Shown here: positions 23,072 to 34,900 of the stretch, one piece after another | Layout: every line of letters begins with the position of its first letter | Numbering within the stretch: the stretch's first letter is position 1 | Source of the DNA: Bombyx mori | Taxonomy: Eukaryota; Arthropoda; Insecta; Lepidoptera; Bombycidae | Length of the DNA: 64,000 nucleotides | Assembly (NCBI RefSeq): GCF_030269925.1 | Contig: NC_085124.1 | Coordinates: forward strand, 4,712,001 to 4,776,000 | Direction: 5' to 3' | Program-made: the position numbers and the translations under genes | The notes under the pieces: generated by a model | Told to the model about the DNA's origin: nothing | Seen by the model: only the letters and a program-made list of their open reading frames with translations | Databases searched by the model: none

Positions 23072-24497
23072 TTTTCTATAAAAACGTATTTTGTTAGTTT
23101 TTTTAAGCTATTATTTATTTTTTAATACTAGACCATCATGAATAAACTATGAAAAAAAATACTGAATCTAAATTCAACTAAGAAGTAAATGTAAAAAGTT
23201 GATTATATTTTTGTTAACATAACTTAAATCTTATAAATAAACCTGACGTATACGGGAACGGCGCCAGTACAATTAACATAATATCTTGAGTAACAAGCAA
23301 TCCAGTGTGAGATAACAATGAAACCGATTTAATGCTATTGATTTTATTTCCATTTGATTATGTAAAAATATACATTTAGAATCATCTATCTATACAGATG
23401 AAATCCGACTATGTAATAAAGATTACTGAGTTTATTGGTGAAGAGGCTATCGGGAAGGACTAATTTAGCATGAAAGAAAAACAAAAACAGAACGGTATTA
23501 AAAATTCGCAAATCAAATTAAATTACCAATTAGCTCTTACAAAACTTACATCACTTCATTAGTCTAAATGGTTTTTATATTTTTTTGCATTTCGTCAAAT
23601 TATAGGTTGCGCTTCTTTAGTCTAAACGTCCTTGTGACGTTAATGTAGCCATTATGAAAAAAAAATACACACATACGTATTTAGAAAAAATCTAGTCTTG
23701 AGTTTTTGTACGGAACTATTGTGTCGATGTCCTCTTTGTATATGCATGACGGGCTCAACAATAACTTTTGAATATCTTCAATCGAATTTTTGCTTAAACT
23801 TCATTCCTTAAGAGCTAAAATTGTTGAACATAAACATGTGCCGATTAAAATGTTTTTTTTTTAACAGTGACGTCAAAAATTCAAATAAACCGATAAGATA
23901 TAATAAATTCTTCTTAAATAGAGTACAGGGGTTGAGCTTACAGTTCACTTAGTTTTCGGCGGCTTACAGAGTCTATAGTCACTAAAATGTAAATAACGCC
24001 ATGCACCTTGAGGCATGAGGTCGAATCCTCAATCGTTTTGTTTAATAGGACTTCGATTGCCTTACCCTTTACACCGGAATAAGTAGATTAATTGAGAGAT
24101 TGATTCGCGAGTTGGAAATTAGAGAGAACAGTAGAAGAATCATGTACAGCTTCTGACCGAATCCGTTCAATGAAAGACCACGAGTAGAATATTTACAAAA
24201 TTAAAACAATGTTCTACGTTGGTGCAACACGTTTTTCCTTTAAAACGAATAGGGAATTATGAACTCTATGACTATCATAATAATAATTATTTAGCTAATA
24301 AATTCTGTTATAACTTAATTGGTACATTTACGTTGAATTCCTCTGATTACAGTCAGTGTGTCTGGTATTGGTGACACCACTGATTTGTTTTAATAACTGA
24401 AGTTACAAGGAATCGCAATAATTTTGTTTTTGCGTACATTTATGGTTTAATTTACGTAATTACGCAATTCCGCGGGTAGTCACTAAATTCCTTCCTA
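23072..24497. other. No gene; faint Bm1 relic
   Basis: AT-rich. A very degraded Bm1-like piece lies near 23930-24020. Confidence 0.4.
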
Positions 24498-24555
24498 TTT
24501 CTTTGCGTAATTGCTCGCGCGGGTAGGCACCAAAGTCTTTCCTATTCCTTTGCGG

Positions 24556-24963
24556 GACTTTTTGGCGGGAACGCGAGGAGTGAAGTTGTGTGATTTTGTT
24601 TTATTTTGTCTAATTAGTGTTTCTTCAGGTTTAAATGTGTAATAACGGTGGTTTATTAACCGTTTAATATCTGTGAAAGTGCACAAATGTGGGAAAATGA
24701 AACAAAGTTGCTGAACGTAACTTCTCGGGATCTTCCAAAAAGTCCATTGAAAAAGTCTCAGTAAATGACGACTATTTTACTTCATCCCATATCATCTCAT
24801 TTCATTTCGTTTTGTTTCGTTTTCATTTCATTTCATGTCATGTTTCATAATAATCAAATTCATTTCATTTCATAATTTCATATAAAAAAGTTATCATTAA
24901 AATTAAAATAAGACTTGACCTAAAGGTCTTAGTTACCAGGTCATAAAATCCCTTAAAAAAAAA
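24556..24963 (+). mobile_element. Short retroelement (GAACGCGAGGAG family), copy 2
   Basis: Same 5' start and 3' block as copy 1, with an A-run. It is flanked by about 50-bp near-identical direct repeats (24498-24549 and 24964-25015; TTTGCGTAATTGCTCGCGCG in both). Confidence 0.75.
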
Positions 24964-25015
24964 TTCCTTTGCGTAATTGCTCGCGCGGGTAGGCACCAAA
25001 GTTCTTCCTATTCCT

Positions 25016-28000
25016 ACAGGGAAGTAATCAGTCGCTGTGTCGTGAAGGTTGGAACAATCTTATGCTGCCCGGCATTAGCGTTTAGATAATGTTAATTAAT
25101 ATATTTTACTAAGCTTGATGAGCACTAATTAATTCAGGGGAATACCCTTTTCCTCGACAATCTTCAGGAATTTCATACAACAAGTAGTCAAGTAGAGTTG
25201 AAGGTTCGTGTTTGTTAGTGAATGTGTTTCAAAGTCGCTTCTGACGTCACACCTGCTCTTGACTCAGTAACGCAGCTATACATCATCTTGAGCGTTACTA
25301 AGGTCATCAAAACTTTATATTCATCAAAAAACATTGTACATAACACAAAATAAAAATAAGCGAAAAACCGAATTCAACAAAACAAAATGAGAATCCCATT
25401 AATTTAGTAGTCAGCTTGTAAAATGCTCAAAAACCACGGGTCACCATCATGATAAAATAGAAATGGGATCACATGAGATACGCCACCTTTAAAAAAAATA
25501 TTATCAAGATCGGTTCAGCTACCACCAGTTACCTCAGCTACACAAAAAAAAGTCGAATTGATTGATAACCTTGCTTTTTTTTAAGTGGCTTAAAACTAAC
25601 CGCCACGTATTTAGCTCTAGAACGTAGATAGTATCCACGTAATTAGAACGGTGTATTAATTACAAATTTTTTTTATCGAAAGTCGAGAGAATTTTGTAAA
25701 CAAAAAGTGGGGGGTATGCTTTGATCTAAATTACTGAACATATTTTAAGTAATAAAAGTGTGTTCCTTTGGCCAACGATCCGCCAGGATTATAGATCATA
25801 AAGTGAAGGTCCGAAGGACAAAGTCAACAAATATACTTCTTAGAGGTAGATTATATGTCCCTTTATGCTTGCTGTTCCTGTAGTACACTTTAGCACTAAG
25901 AAACTTTTGAAGTGAAGTGTGATAGTGCAGGGAAATGTTAGAACCAATAGTACATAAGATATATTAGTATCACGAAATAAGAACGAATGTATATAATATC
26001 AAACGCGACAGCTATTCAAACCAAGAAATCTATAGACTTCCAACCGGGCTATTTGGGCAGGACGATTCTGGATATTAGATTCTGAAATCATCTGGACACT
26101 AAAGTGAAAAAAGCCGCAGCCGAAGTATCGGCAGGATATTTGCACAGCTCTTCAAGGTGGGATAGGAAGAGACCAACAAAAGACACGCAAAATTTGCAAC
26201 AATGCAATGGCATGAGGTTAAGAGTTTCGTTATAAGCCGTGTTACGCGACCTTAGAAACAAGGTGAACCAAATGCTTTTTACCTGCGTCGACTAAATGCT
26301 TAGATTAATATTAAGACGCCTCTCCTAATTGGCTATCTTCAAAGCCGTTAAATGCGTCACAATTGCTCTTGAGGTATCAATACTGTGACGGCTTAAGCTT
26401 TTGATTTTTGCAGTAGTTTTTGTTTTGTTTGCATTAATTCTCAATTTGCTTATGTTTTATATCTGCTAGGGTTATTAAATCTTAATTGAGATTAATGTTT
26501 TTAAATTTCTATTAAATTTCGCATCTTATCTTTTCTTGGAGTTATAGGAGTTGTTGTGCAAACAAATTCCTGATATTTTGATCCTTCGGATATTTTGTGC
26601 CATTCCCCTCATCTCCAAACATCGCCTGTGTGTATCCTGCAAATTCCGTTTAGAGATAAAATCATCGTATATAGTCATCATAATAGTATTATATAATGTG
26701 GTATCTTAGCTTAGATTTATTTGATACGTGAGTGGACTGACATGGTTAAGTATGACTCGCTTAGTATAACTGCAGACGTCAGTAAGTAAGAATGACGTTG
26801 TTTCATTCCATTATTAATTTAATGAAATGTTTAATGCGCTTACTGTGACGTGGTATTTAATTAATTTTTTTTCCGACGCAATTCAGTCGTGTAAGTGTAT
26901 TTGAATATTGCACTCTCTGTGGATTCCGTTCACGATCAGTGGCTTGGGATGTTTTGTGCCTGATATAATAATTATGATATTTTTGTATCGTTATTCACGA
27001 GCAGATGATATCAAAGTTTACCAGATTTTAAGTAGTTACCAAAGTCCTTGAATATCACAACGTGATTGCTATCGCCCATCTTGAGATAATAAATTGAATT
27101 CTTTGAATTGTTGGACGTTAAGTGCGACGTTGAGTGGTCCCGCTCTTCAACCCGTAATGTCCGGTAGTAAAAAAATAATAATGATAGACCTACCCATACA
27201 GGATCGCACCACGCCCTATGACCGGTTTATTATGATACTACTACATCCACGGATCTTAATCGCAGCACACTATGGCAAAAAGATTGATTTAAGATTTTTG
27301 CTTAATTGGATTCCAAAAAAAAACCCTTGCAAATATACTAATGACGTTTTAGTCAGTTAATACCTATATACCACGAAGTATAGCGTCACACGTTAAAATC
27401 GATAGTAATTAGTGAGGAAACCGCAGAACGGATGTGGTAGAATTATTGACCTCTTGAAGATCAAGCGACTGACATCGCCAAAGTTACTAAAATAAATCAA
27501 TGATTAAGCATTGTATTTGACTGGAGCGGTCATAATGCTATAAATAAGATAATTCGTTTTGAGATTTCTAAAAGGACATCAAGGATTTCCAAATTAGACA
27601 TAATTAATAATTTGATGCGCCGAGAATAACTTGCAATTAATATGTTGATGTGATGTGTTGATGATTTTTTGTAAAAAAATAAATAAATGAAACATGCTTT
27701 TTTCGTTGAGACGGATAAACGATTTAGTAGTTCGCTTGGTGCTAGTTAGTGTGGCTGTTCACCCTTAAGTAAATCGAAGTTTCAATTATGATATTCGGAA
27801 AACGTCTTTCTTTCCTATCCCTCAAACTAGAATATAACACTACTTAAAGTTCGAATTCTGGTGTTAGAGAAATCGGAATATGGACGGATTCTTGGAGTTA
27901 GTTGCAGTAGCCTATCTGAAGGCGTAGGCTCCCGGCAGGAATTGGAAGAAGAGGAGGGCCCCGGTCTTCTTCTTCACCCTCTTCTTCTTTGGAGGCGCTG

Positions 28001-28280
28001 GAGTCCGATATAATCCGGTCTGTTACCCTCCTCGACCGGGTAAATGGATTCCCCAGCGTAAAAAGAAGGTTAAGAAGCATATCCTTAGCTTGTGATTAGT
28101 AGTAAGAAGGGATAATGTTCTGGATTCTTGTCTTAAGTGTTTTAACTTAGTAAAGTTGTCTTTAACTTAACGTACTCATTTTGCACATGCAACATCACAG
28201 AAAAAATAAAGGACAAAATTTATAACCGATTTTGTTTTTTTTTCTGGGCTTTAGCTTTATATTTATACGCCGGATGTATA
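25016..28280. other. No gene seen
   Basis: 3.2 kb mostly AT-rich. Around 26030-26230 there is a stretch with higher GC that could be a retroelement coding relic, but no frame stays open. 27.09-27.36 kb has an 88-codon open frame without recognisable motifs. Confidence 0.4.
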
Positions 28281-28284
28281 CTTA

Positions 28285-28430
28285 GGTACTGTATTTGTTG
28301 CTAAGTCGCGGCATTTAACACATGCTATAAGACGTGAGATCAAAATCTCAGTTGTACTGTATAATCGTTGTTAACGCACAGCTGCTTCACAGCAGAATTG
28401 GGCAGAATACTAATTCATCTGCTCTGTTAC
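28285..28430 (-). mobile_element. Bm1 SINE, heavily decayed
   Basis: Recognisable blocks only: CTTCACAGCAGAATTGGGCA and AGATCAAAATCTCAG. Confidence 0.5.
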
Positions 28431-28437
28431 CAATGGT

Positions 28438-28591
28438 CTTAGTGCGGGTTTTTTAACGTTCTCGATAACGTAAAAGTAAACTTAAAATTTGGAATGTTTG
28501 CCTACGTTTACCGCTAGGGGCGCTGTTTCAACTGCATACAAATTAGAGTTAACTTTTACGCCATCGAGAACGTTAAAAAACTCGCACTAAG
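28438..28591. mobile_element. Palindromic MITE, copy 1
   Basis: Inverted ends of about 40 bp: CTTAGTGCGGGTTTTTTAAC and TTAACGTTCTCGAT on the left against ATCGAGAACGTTAAAAAACT and CGCACTAAG on the right. Core TACCGCTAGGGGCGCTGT. A TA dinucleotide sits at both ends, compatible with a TA-target element, but the superfamily is not proven. Confidence 0.85.
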
Positions 28592-29771
28592 CACACAGCT
28601 CATAAGTAAGTATACGGCAAGCAATTTTTTTTTATAACTATTTCGAAACATCAATGACCTCTAGTTGAACCAGCAATTGGAAGTCACGTTCATCGAATCG
28701 TAGTTCTATTCATCAATTAAAACCTTTTGTTTTCGAGATCATTGAACTTGCACTTCGAAGTGCTTTATAATTCACCAATGACTAAACTAAAAAGATTAGG
28801 GAAGTCTAAATGGTCTTGAAAACACGGAGGATTGACAACGTGGAATTCATGTCCATTTTTTAACCGTTTTCCGTATTTTGAATTGAATCTTTCTTAAGGC
28901 GACAGTCTAATTTCGTTGAAATATTTCAGCTACGTCCAAATTATCGATTTAAATTTCAGCAATTTCTTTGGGTGGTGTTATTGTACATTTACGATCAGAA
29001 TAAATACGCTAATTCACGTCACACATTGTTCTAGAATAATAATAATAATAATTTATTTATTTCTCTCTTAAAGGTATAGTACAAATGCAAATAGAAATTA
29101 ACCTTATAATTTATTTTGTAAGCCTTTGAAAGAGCTGAAGTCTGTACTAGGTTCAAAGACCTGTATTACTGATCTCCAGGCTCCCTCCTTCTTAGGATAG
29201 ATTAGGTTAGGTTAAGTCGTGAAATGAATGTAAGCTAGTAAGTAAATGTTTGTTTTGTGTCTTATTTGTATGACGAAGTCAAAGGATCTTAAAGATAAGG
29301 GATCTTAAAGATCTTAAAGATACTATTATCATTATGATATTAAAAATAATAATAACCATTGTCATTACTTCTTTATAATCAAACAAACCTGCAAAATTAT
29401 TATTTTTTTTTTTTAATAGGCATCGCTTTTGCTTTCGATGTTCACAAACATGAGCAAGTAACTACATAAAATATGATTGAAAAATTGAAAATCGAAAAAT
29501 ATTATAAAATACATTTTTAAAAGAAAGACAACATTACTAAAGATATTTCGAATGGACTTCGTCCTTGCCATATAGGACATTTATTATTGTATAACTTATA
29601 TATTTTCCTTAGCCCATGTACTCGGGTTTTGCCTATAACATCAGCCGATTTGTAAAATATTCCGTGAACAGTGAACCGTTCTATCATCGTTTCGTCCTTA
29701 TACAGTTTGTATTGACTCTTTGAAACATAGCTTGATTAATATTATATAGAGATCATTTTCGCTGCAGTACA
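28592..29771. other. No gene seen
   Basis: AT-rich; (AAT)n near 29040 and an imperfect GATCTTAAA repeat near 29285-29325. Confidence 0.5.
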
Positions 29772-29927
29772 CCGGTATTAGGGTATGTTGTGAGTCCGCA
29801 CGGGTAGGTACCGTCACCCTGCCTATTTTCTGCCATGAAGCAGTAATGCATTTCGGTTTGAAGAGTGGGGCAACCGTTAGACTATAAAACTGAGAATTAG
29901 AATCTAGATCTAAGCAATAAAAAAAAG
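29772..29927 (+). mobile_element. Bm1 SINE with internal deletion
   Basis: GAGTCCGCACGGGTAGGTAC ... GAATCTAGATCTAAGCAATAAA; the central 100 bp before the tail is missing. Confidence 0.8.
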
Positions 29928-30510
29928 TATTAAAATTTTGAAATCTAATGTAACGAGATTTTTTTAGTAATCTAGCTGTAGGCATACGCTATCATGATGA
30001 TGATGATAAGACAAAAAAACCTTAAGAAATAGTTTGATATCTGAATTTAGTCTATAACATGATTGACTGTTTTACTAAAAGTCGCAATGGTGTCTCGCGC
30101 AATGTACCATCAAAAATTGGGCCAAATGCAACAAAACTGATTACTGGCCTATCTGATATTATAAATACTCACCACTAAATTAGCGTAACTACCAATTATA
30201 GCGTTCAGAGATTAAACACGAATCCATTAAATTATGGCAACAGTAAAAACCTCACATAATTAATTGTTAGTTTCCGAAAAAAATGATATTAAACTTTATT
30301 ATGACGGGTTAGAATTCGAAATAACTTAGCAATTATATTGTTTTATTTATAGCACAGAGTATTTCCCTACGGTTCATTTTTTGTATCATTCGTTTATAAT
30401 AAATTGATCAAAAAAGGTATTAAACGTATTTTCCTTCTATTACGAATATACGTGTATATATAATATATACGAAAACTGGCTTGACGGTTACATAACACGC
30501 AGGTAAGTGT
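29928..30510. other. No gene seen
   Basis: AT-rich sequence, nothing recognised. Confidence 0.5.
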
Positions 30511-30955
30511 TTTTTTAATACTTCGATGGGTGGACCAGCTCACGGCTCAGCTGGTGTTAAGTGGTTACCAAAGCCTATAGACATAAAGAACGTAAATTTG
30601 GCTGCCCATCTTGAGGCATGAGTTCTAAGTCTCAATTTTTACAGTACTGCACAACGGCTCTTCAAACTAAAACGCATTACTGCTTCACGGCAGAAAATAG
30701 GCAGGGCAGCGGTAGCCACATTGTAGTTGTAGCGCACTGAGTTTCTCATCGGATCTTCTCAGTGGACCGCGATTCCAATCCGGTGGTAGACTCTGCGAAG
30801 TAGTGCTCTCACTAGGGTTAGTGTTAGCAAATTCTCTGTGGTTGAGCCCGTGAGCTCTCCTACCCGTCTGGGCGTAGCTTAAATAGCCCCTTAGCCTACC
30901 ATACCAATAGCTAGGGGGAAAAAAAGGCTGTGGTACTTATTTTACCACCAGCACG
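30511..30955 (-). mobile_element. Bm1 SINE split by a LINE fragment
   Basis: Bm1 reads from the tail at 30511 to about 30720 (GGCAGGGCAGCGGTAGCC) and resumes at about 30928 (GTGGTACTTATTTTACCACC). The 200 bp between are the LINE repeat entered separately. Confidence 0.75.
30731..30927 (+). mobile_element. LINE 3'-end repeat nested in Bm1
   Basis: CACTGAGTTTCTCATCGGAT ... ACTCTGCGAAGTAGTGCTCT, then an A-run; same family as 7600-7797. Confidence 0.75.
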
Positions 30956-31324
30956 TATAATCTGTGGCTACAAAGATTACAACAAGTATTTAAGAACAGA
31001 ATAACCGTAATTTGTATTTCAATTCTTCAAGCAGGCGACATGCTCCGTATTACGTATTGCGGTGGTCGAGTGTGAGCTCAATCACACTCCTGTCACAGAA
31101 AATGATTTGCGGTGGCCCATTACAGAAAAACGATCAATTATAATCAAAATATTTGTATTCTAATAGGATTTTCGGGTCACTTTTACAATTTCGCAATTTT
31201 ACCACTGATTCGTAAATCAGTTTGACAATTGTGATGATTCGGTCAGAAACTCAAGTCATCTTCTTACTCTACACAAAAAAGTGAACATGTCAAATTTTCT
31301 AAAATGATCATCACTAGAAACTTT

Positions 31325-31532
31325 TTTTTATTAAATGCTTAGATGGGTGGCCGAGCTCTACAACGTAAATGCGCCACCCACTTTGAGATGTAAGTTCTAA
31401 GGTCTCAAGTATAGTTACAACGGCTGTCCCACCCTTCAAACCGAAACGCATACTGCTTCACGGCAGAAATAGGCAGGGTGGTGGTACCTACCCGCGCGGA
31501 CTCTCAAGAGGTCCTACCGCCAGTAATAATTA
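31325..31532 (-). mobile_element. Bm1 SINE with internal deletion
   Basis: CTTAGATGGGTGGCCGAGCT jumps directly to CTACAACGTAAATGCGCCAC, then continues to CCTACCGCCAGTA. Confidence 0.88.
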
Positions 31533-31662
31533 ACTAAACTAACTAAATTACGGAGAACTGACTGATTACGTTGCTTCGCATAAAACGTAATATCTTATGT
31601 TTACGCTGCCAGCAACTGTAAATTCCACCTATGGCAATTTTTTATATTATATAGTATTCTAC

Positions 31663-31680
31663 TGACGTCATTGTGTCAGT
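31663..31680 (+). promoter_or_regulatory. Candidate IP3K short-isoform promoter: CRE palindrome and TCAGT initiator
   Basis: A perfect TGACGTCA palindrome lies at 31663-31670 and an arthropod-type initiator TCAGT at 31676-31680, about 210 nt before the proposed ATG. No TATA box is obvious. Both motifs occur by chance in AT-rich DNA; position is the main support. Confidence 0.25.
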
Positions 31681-31890
31681 TTTGCGGTTTGAATCCAGAC
31701 TGACTCATTGATACGGCCGTTTATATTAGCGAAGCGATCTTCAGAAGGCACAGTGTCGTGGAAAACGTTGTCGTGTGTGATACGGACGATTTCGGGAGTT
31801 TTTAATTATAGTTATAATCCTTGCGATTATCTTGTGGATTCGTTGATTAATCTTGTTTGGTTTTCAAAGTGAAGTTTTTTTGTGTCTATA

Positions 31891-31968
31891 ATGTATTCCA
31901 AAGATATTTGCTTCACGATTGAGGAGTTCTCGGATGTTGTGTTTTGCGTTTACGTTTCAAACACTAAG
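31891..31968 (+). CDS. IP3K: IP3K exon 1 (proposed start exon)
   Basis: An ATG opens 26 codons ([20 protein letters not shown]...) ending AAG before a GTTTGT donor, in phase 0, which fits the phase-0 start of the next exon. The donor is weak (GTTTGT), and the peptide has no family motif, so this is inferred from frame, position and the likely promoter just upstream. The exon could belong to one isoform only. Confidence 0.5.
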
Positions 31969-34900
31969 GTTTGTCACTTATTTAAAATTATTGGACATTT
32001 AAATGTCGAGTCTCGACTCTCATGTCTTGAGAAAATGAGAATATAATTTATTTAAATCCGAAATGCTTAAAGCTTAAACAACAAACAAACAAAAATACCT
32101 TGTATACACAAATTGATTTTAAAGCGGTCTTTATAATATTATAATATTTGTTTTTAAAAATATTCTAATGAATAAGCTGTTCGGAGTTGACCTTTGTTAA
32201 TATTGATAGGTTTTTTATTAACTTCTCTTTGAAATATAATAAAAATCTCCCGTGTAACTGTAAAAATTTAAGTGTATTTATTTTTATAATTTAAACAGCG
32301 TATGTCTACGTGCGTTGCGCCATGGTTAAATAGTTCTTATGAAATATGATTAACAGTTTATATTTCTGCGCATCGTGTGACATTAGATTGATACATTATT
32401 GCATTGGTATTACGGTTCTCATTTAAACTAGAACGCATCATAACTTTACGGCACAAATAGGCAGCAGGCAATCGTATATTGCATTGAGAAGCTCCAAATA
32501 GAGACTAAAAATCATTTGAAGTTTTAGTTTCTACGTAATATTTTGTGTTTTTTTCTAAAACATTTTAAGCTTATCTTGAGCACCACTGACGTTAGTAAAT
32601 AATGATATCAAAATGTAAATTGACAATTTAATCGATTATATTTAGAATTAATATTAATTATTTTACTATCTGCGTCATGTTAATGTAATTATTTTCGTAT
32701 TTATCCGCTAGACGACCCACATTCGTTGCCAGTATATTAAATTTAAATTGCAAGATTTTTTTTCATTTCATTTAATTATTTTTGTGTTTCACTCGTAAAC
32801 TAAATTAGTATTTTTTTATTGCTTATATAGGTGGACGAGGTCACAGCCCACCTAGTGTTAAATGGTTACTGGAGTCCATAGACATCTAAAACGTTATCAG
32901 ACCAGATCATAGATATCAGAATTCTCTAGCTTAAGAGGCTCGTCCTGTATCGGTGATTCAATACCATAAACCAGGAGATAGACGGGCAGGAGACTGATGA
33001 AATAATGTAATAGAGGGTAAATGGTTTTAGTAAATCGATTGACTGTTACTATATACCAGCTGTTCCTGCTACAGCCCGTGAACGCACACATTCACATAAT
33101 AAACAATATACCACTGAGCTTCGAGCATCAAAAACGAATGTTTTTAAGAAAATTGTTTATCTTCTTCCAGCAATCAGAACGTTGGAGAAAACTACGCAAC
33201 ATCGTGCAATGGACGCCGTTCTTCCAAACGTACAAGAAGCAGAGGTATCCCTGGGTCCAGTTAGCTGGCCATCAAGGAAATTTCAAAGCGGGACCTGACC
33301 AAGGGACTATCCTGAAGAAACTGAGCCCGCAAGAAGAAAAATGTTTTGAGGTTAGTTAAAGAACACATTTTATGAAACGGTAGCAGCGTTTAATTTTATT
33401 GAGACTATTACCTCAAGCCTCACGATGTTAGCCCCATTAACTTCAGGTAGACCCGTTTATTCATCGACATTCACAAGAGCCTACAATATTTCAATGGTAT
33501 GAGTTGACTTAAGTGCTTTTACCCTCTCATCCGAAATTCAATATTTGCCTTAATGACCAAGGAAAAACTAGTGACTAATTCATCTGAAGTGAAATCCCAA
33601 AAAAAAGGATGTCGGAACCACTTTCCTAGAAATGAATCATTCAAATTGAAAACGTTACGTCGGATGATTTTGAACTGCCAATAAGAGTTGAACTTCCGAA
33701 GTTGAACAAAAACTTATTAGATGTTATTATAGCGCTAAGTACATATTGTGTAATTTAATCATTACCGAAGTCAAAAAGTAAAATATAAGCGTTAACTTAG
33801 GTGGAAAGTAATATTATTATTTAAATTAAATTAAAATTACCTATGCATGATTTTATAGTATATTTTTAACAGATTAAATGGCATTGTAGAAAAAAAGACC
33901 ATGCTTACCATGACCAAAAGACCAAAGACCATCACCAGTCAATAGAACTACAGTAAATAAAACGTAAAAAATGACTCCTCATATCGTTAACACCAGCGTC
34001 AGGCGTAAAACCCCAATTATACATATTACAATCTCGAATTCTTAAACGTTTAATTAATTACACGATAATATTATAATATAAATGTCACGCACAGTTATAT
34101 TCTAGAAATATTTTTAGTGCTTACTATTCAGCTCTGGAATGAGCTCCCAGGGTGTTTCCTGACTGCTTCGATTTATCCTCCTTCAAACATGGCTTGAATC
34201 AAGCGGTAGGTAGCAGCATGGCTTTGTTCCGTCACTACTTTTTATTTTTACTATTATTTTTATGATTCAGGGATTACTGGTGGCCCGGAAGGAAGCCTTT
34301 CCAGGTTCCATCACTACTGAAATCCGTTACCACTCACTAATAGGCTGGCTATATGCCCGCTTAACTATTAAGATGATAAAAATAATTGCCGCAAACAATG
34401 CAAATATTTCATTAATTTTACTCCGCCATTGAATTTTTAACGGGATTTTTACAGCTTAAGATGCGCTCACGGCCTAAGTAATTTTTGTCGTAGCTCAGTC
34501 AAGTGAAACAGTGAATTCTTTTGAGAAGTCTAAATTGTGCAAATTACCGGCCATTCGAACAAGAACGCTAACCCCTTGGGCTAAAAAAACCCTTTGCTAT
34601 TAGCAAATTATAAGTGTATGAAAGTTTGAAACATTATTAAATGATGTTATTATCCCTTTATCTTCAAAGTTTCTTTTTACGTAGTACTTAAACTAAGTTC
34701 TTTTTATGTACTAAAAGCCCGAACCTGTTTTCAATCGAATCATAGGAATAAAAAAAGCTATGAACTGCCCTCCATGTTTAATTTACTATTGATAGAGTAT
34801 TGTGCTGATCATTTTTCTGATGATACTATCTTTAGTCTGTCTGATTAATTAAGTTTGTCCTTATTACTGTACTTGTTTTGATACCAATTACGTCATTCAC

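Noticed and set aside
27094..27360. 88-codon + strand frame starting MNSLNCWTLSATLSG
   Set aside because: No recognisable motif, no splice partners, composition unlike the two real genes here.
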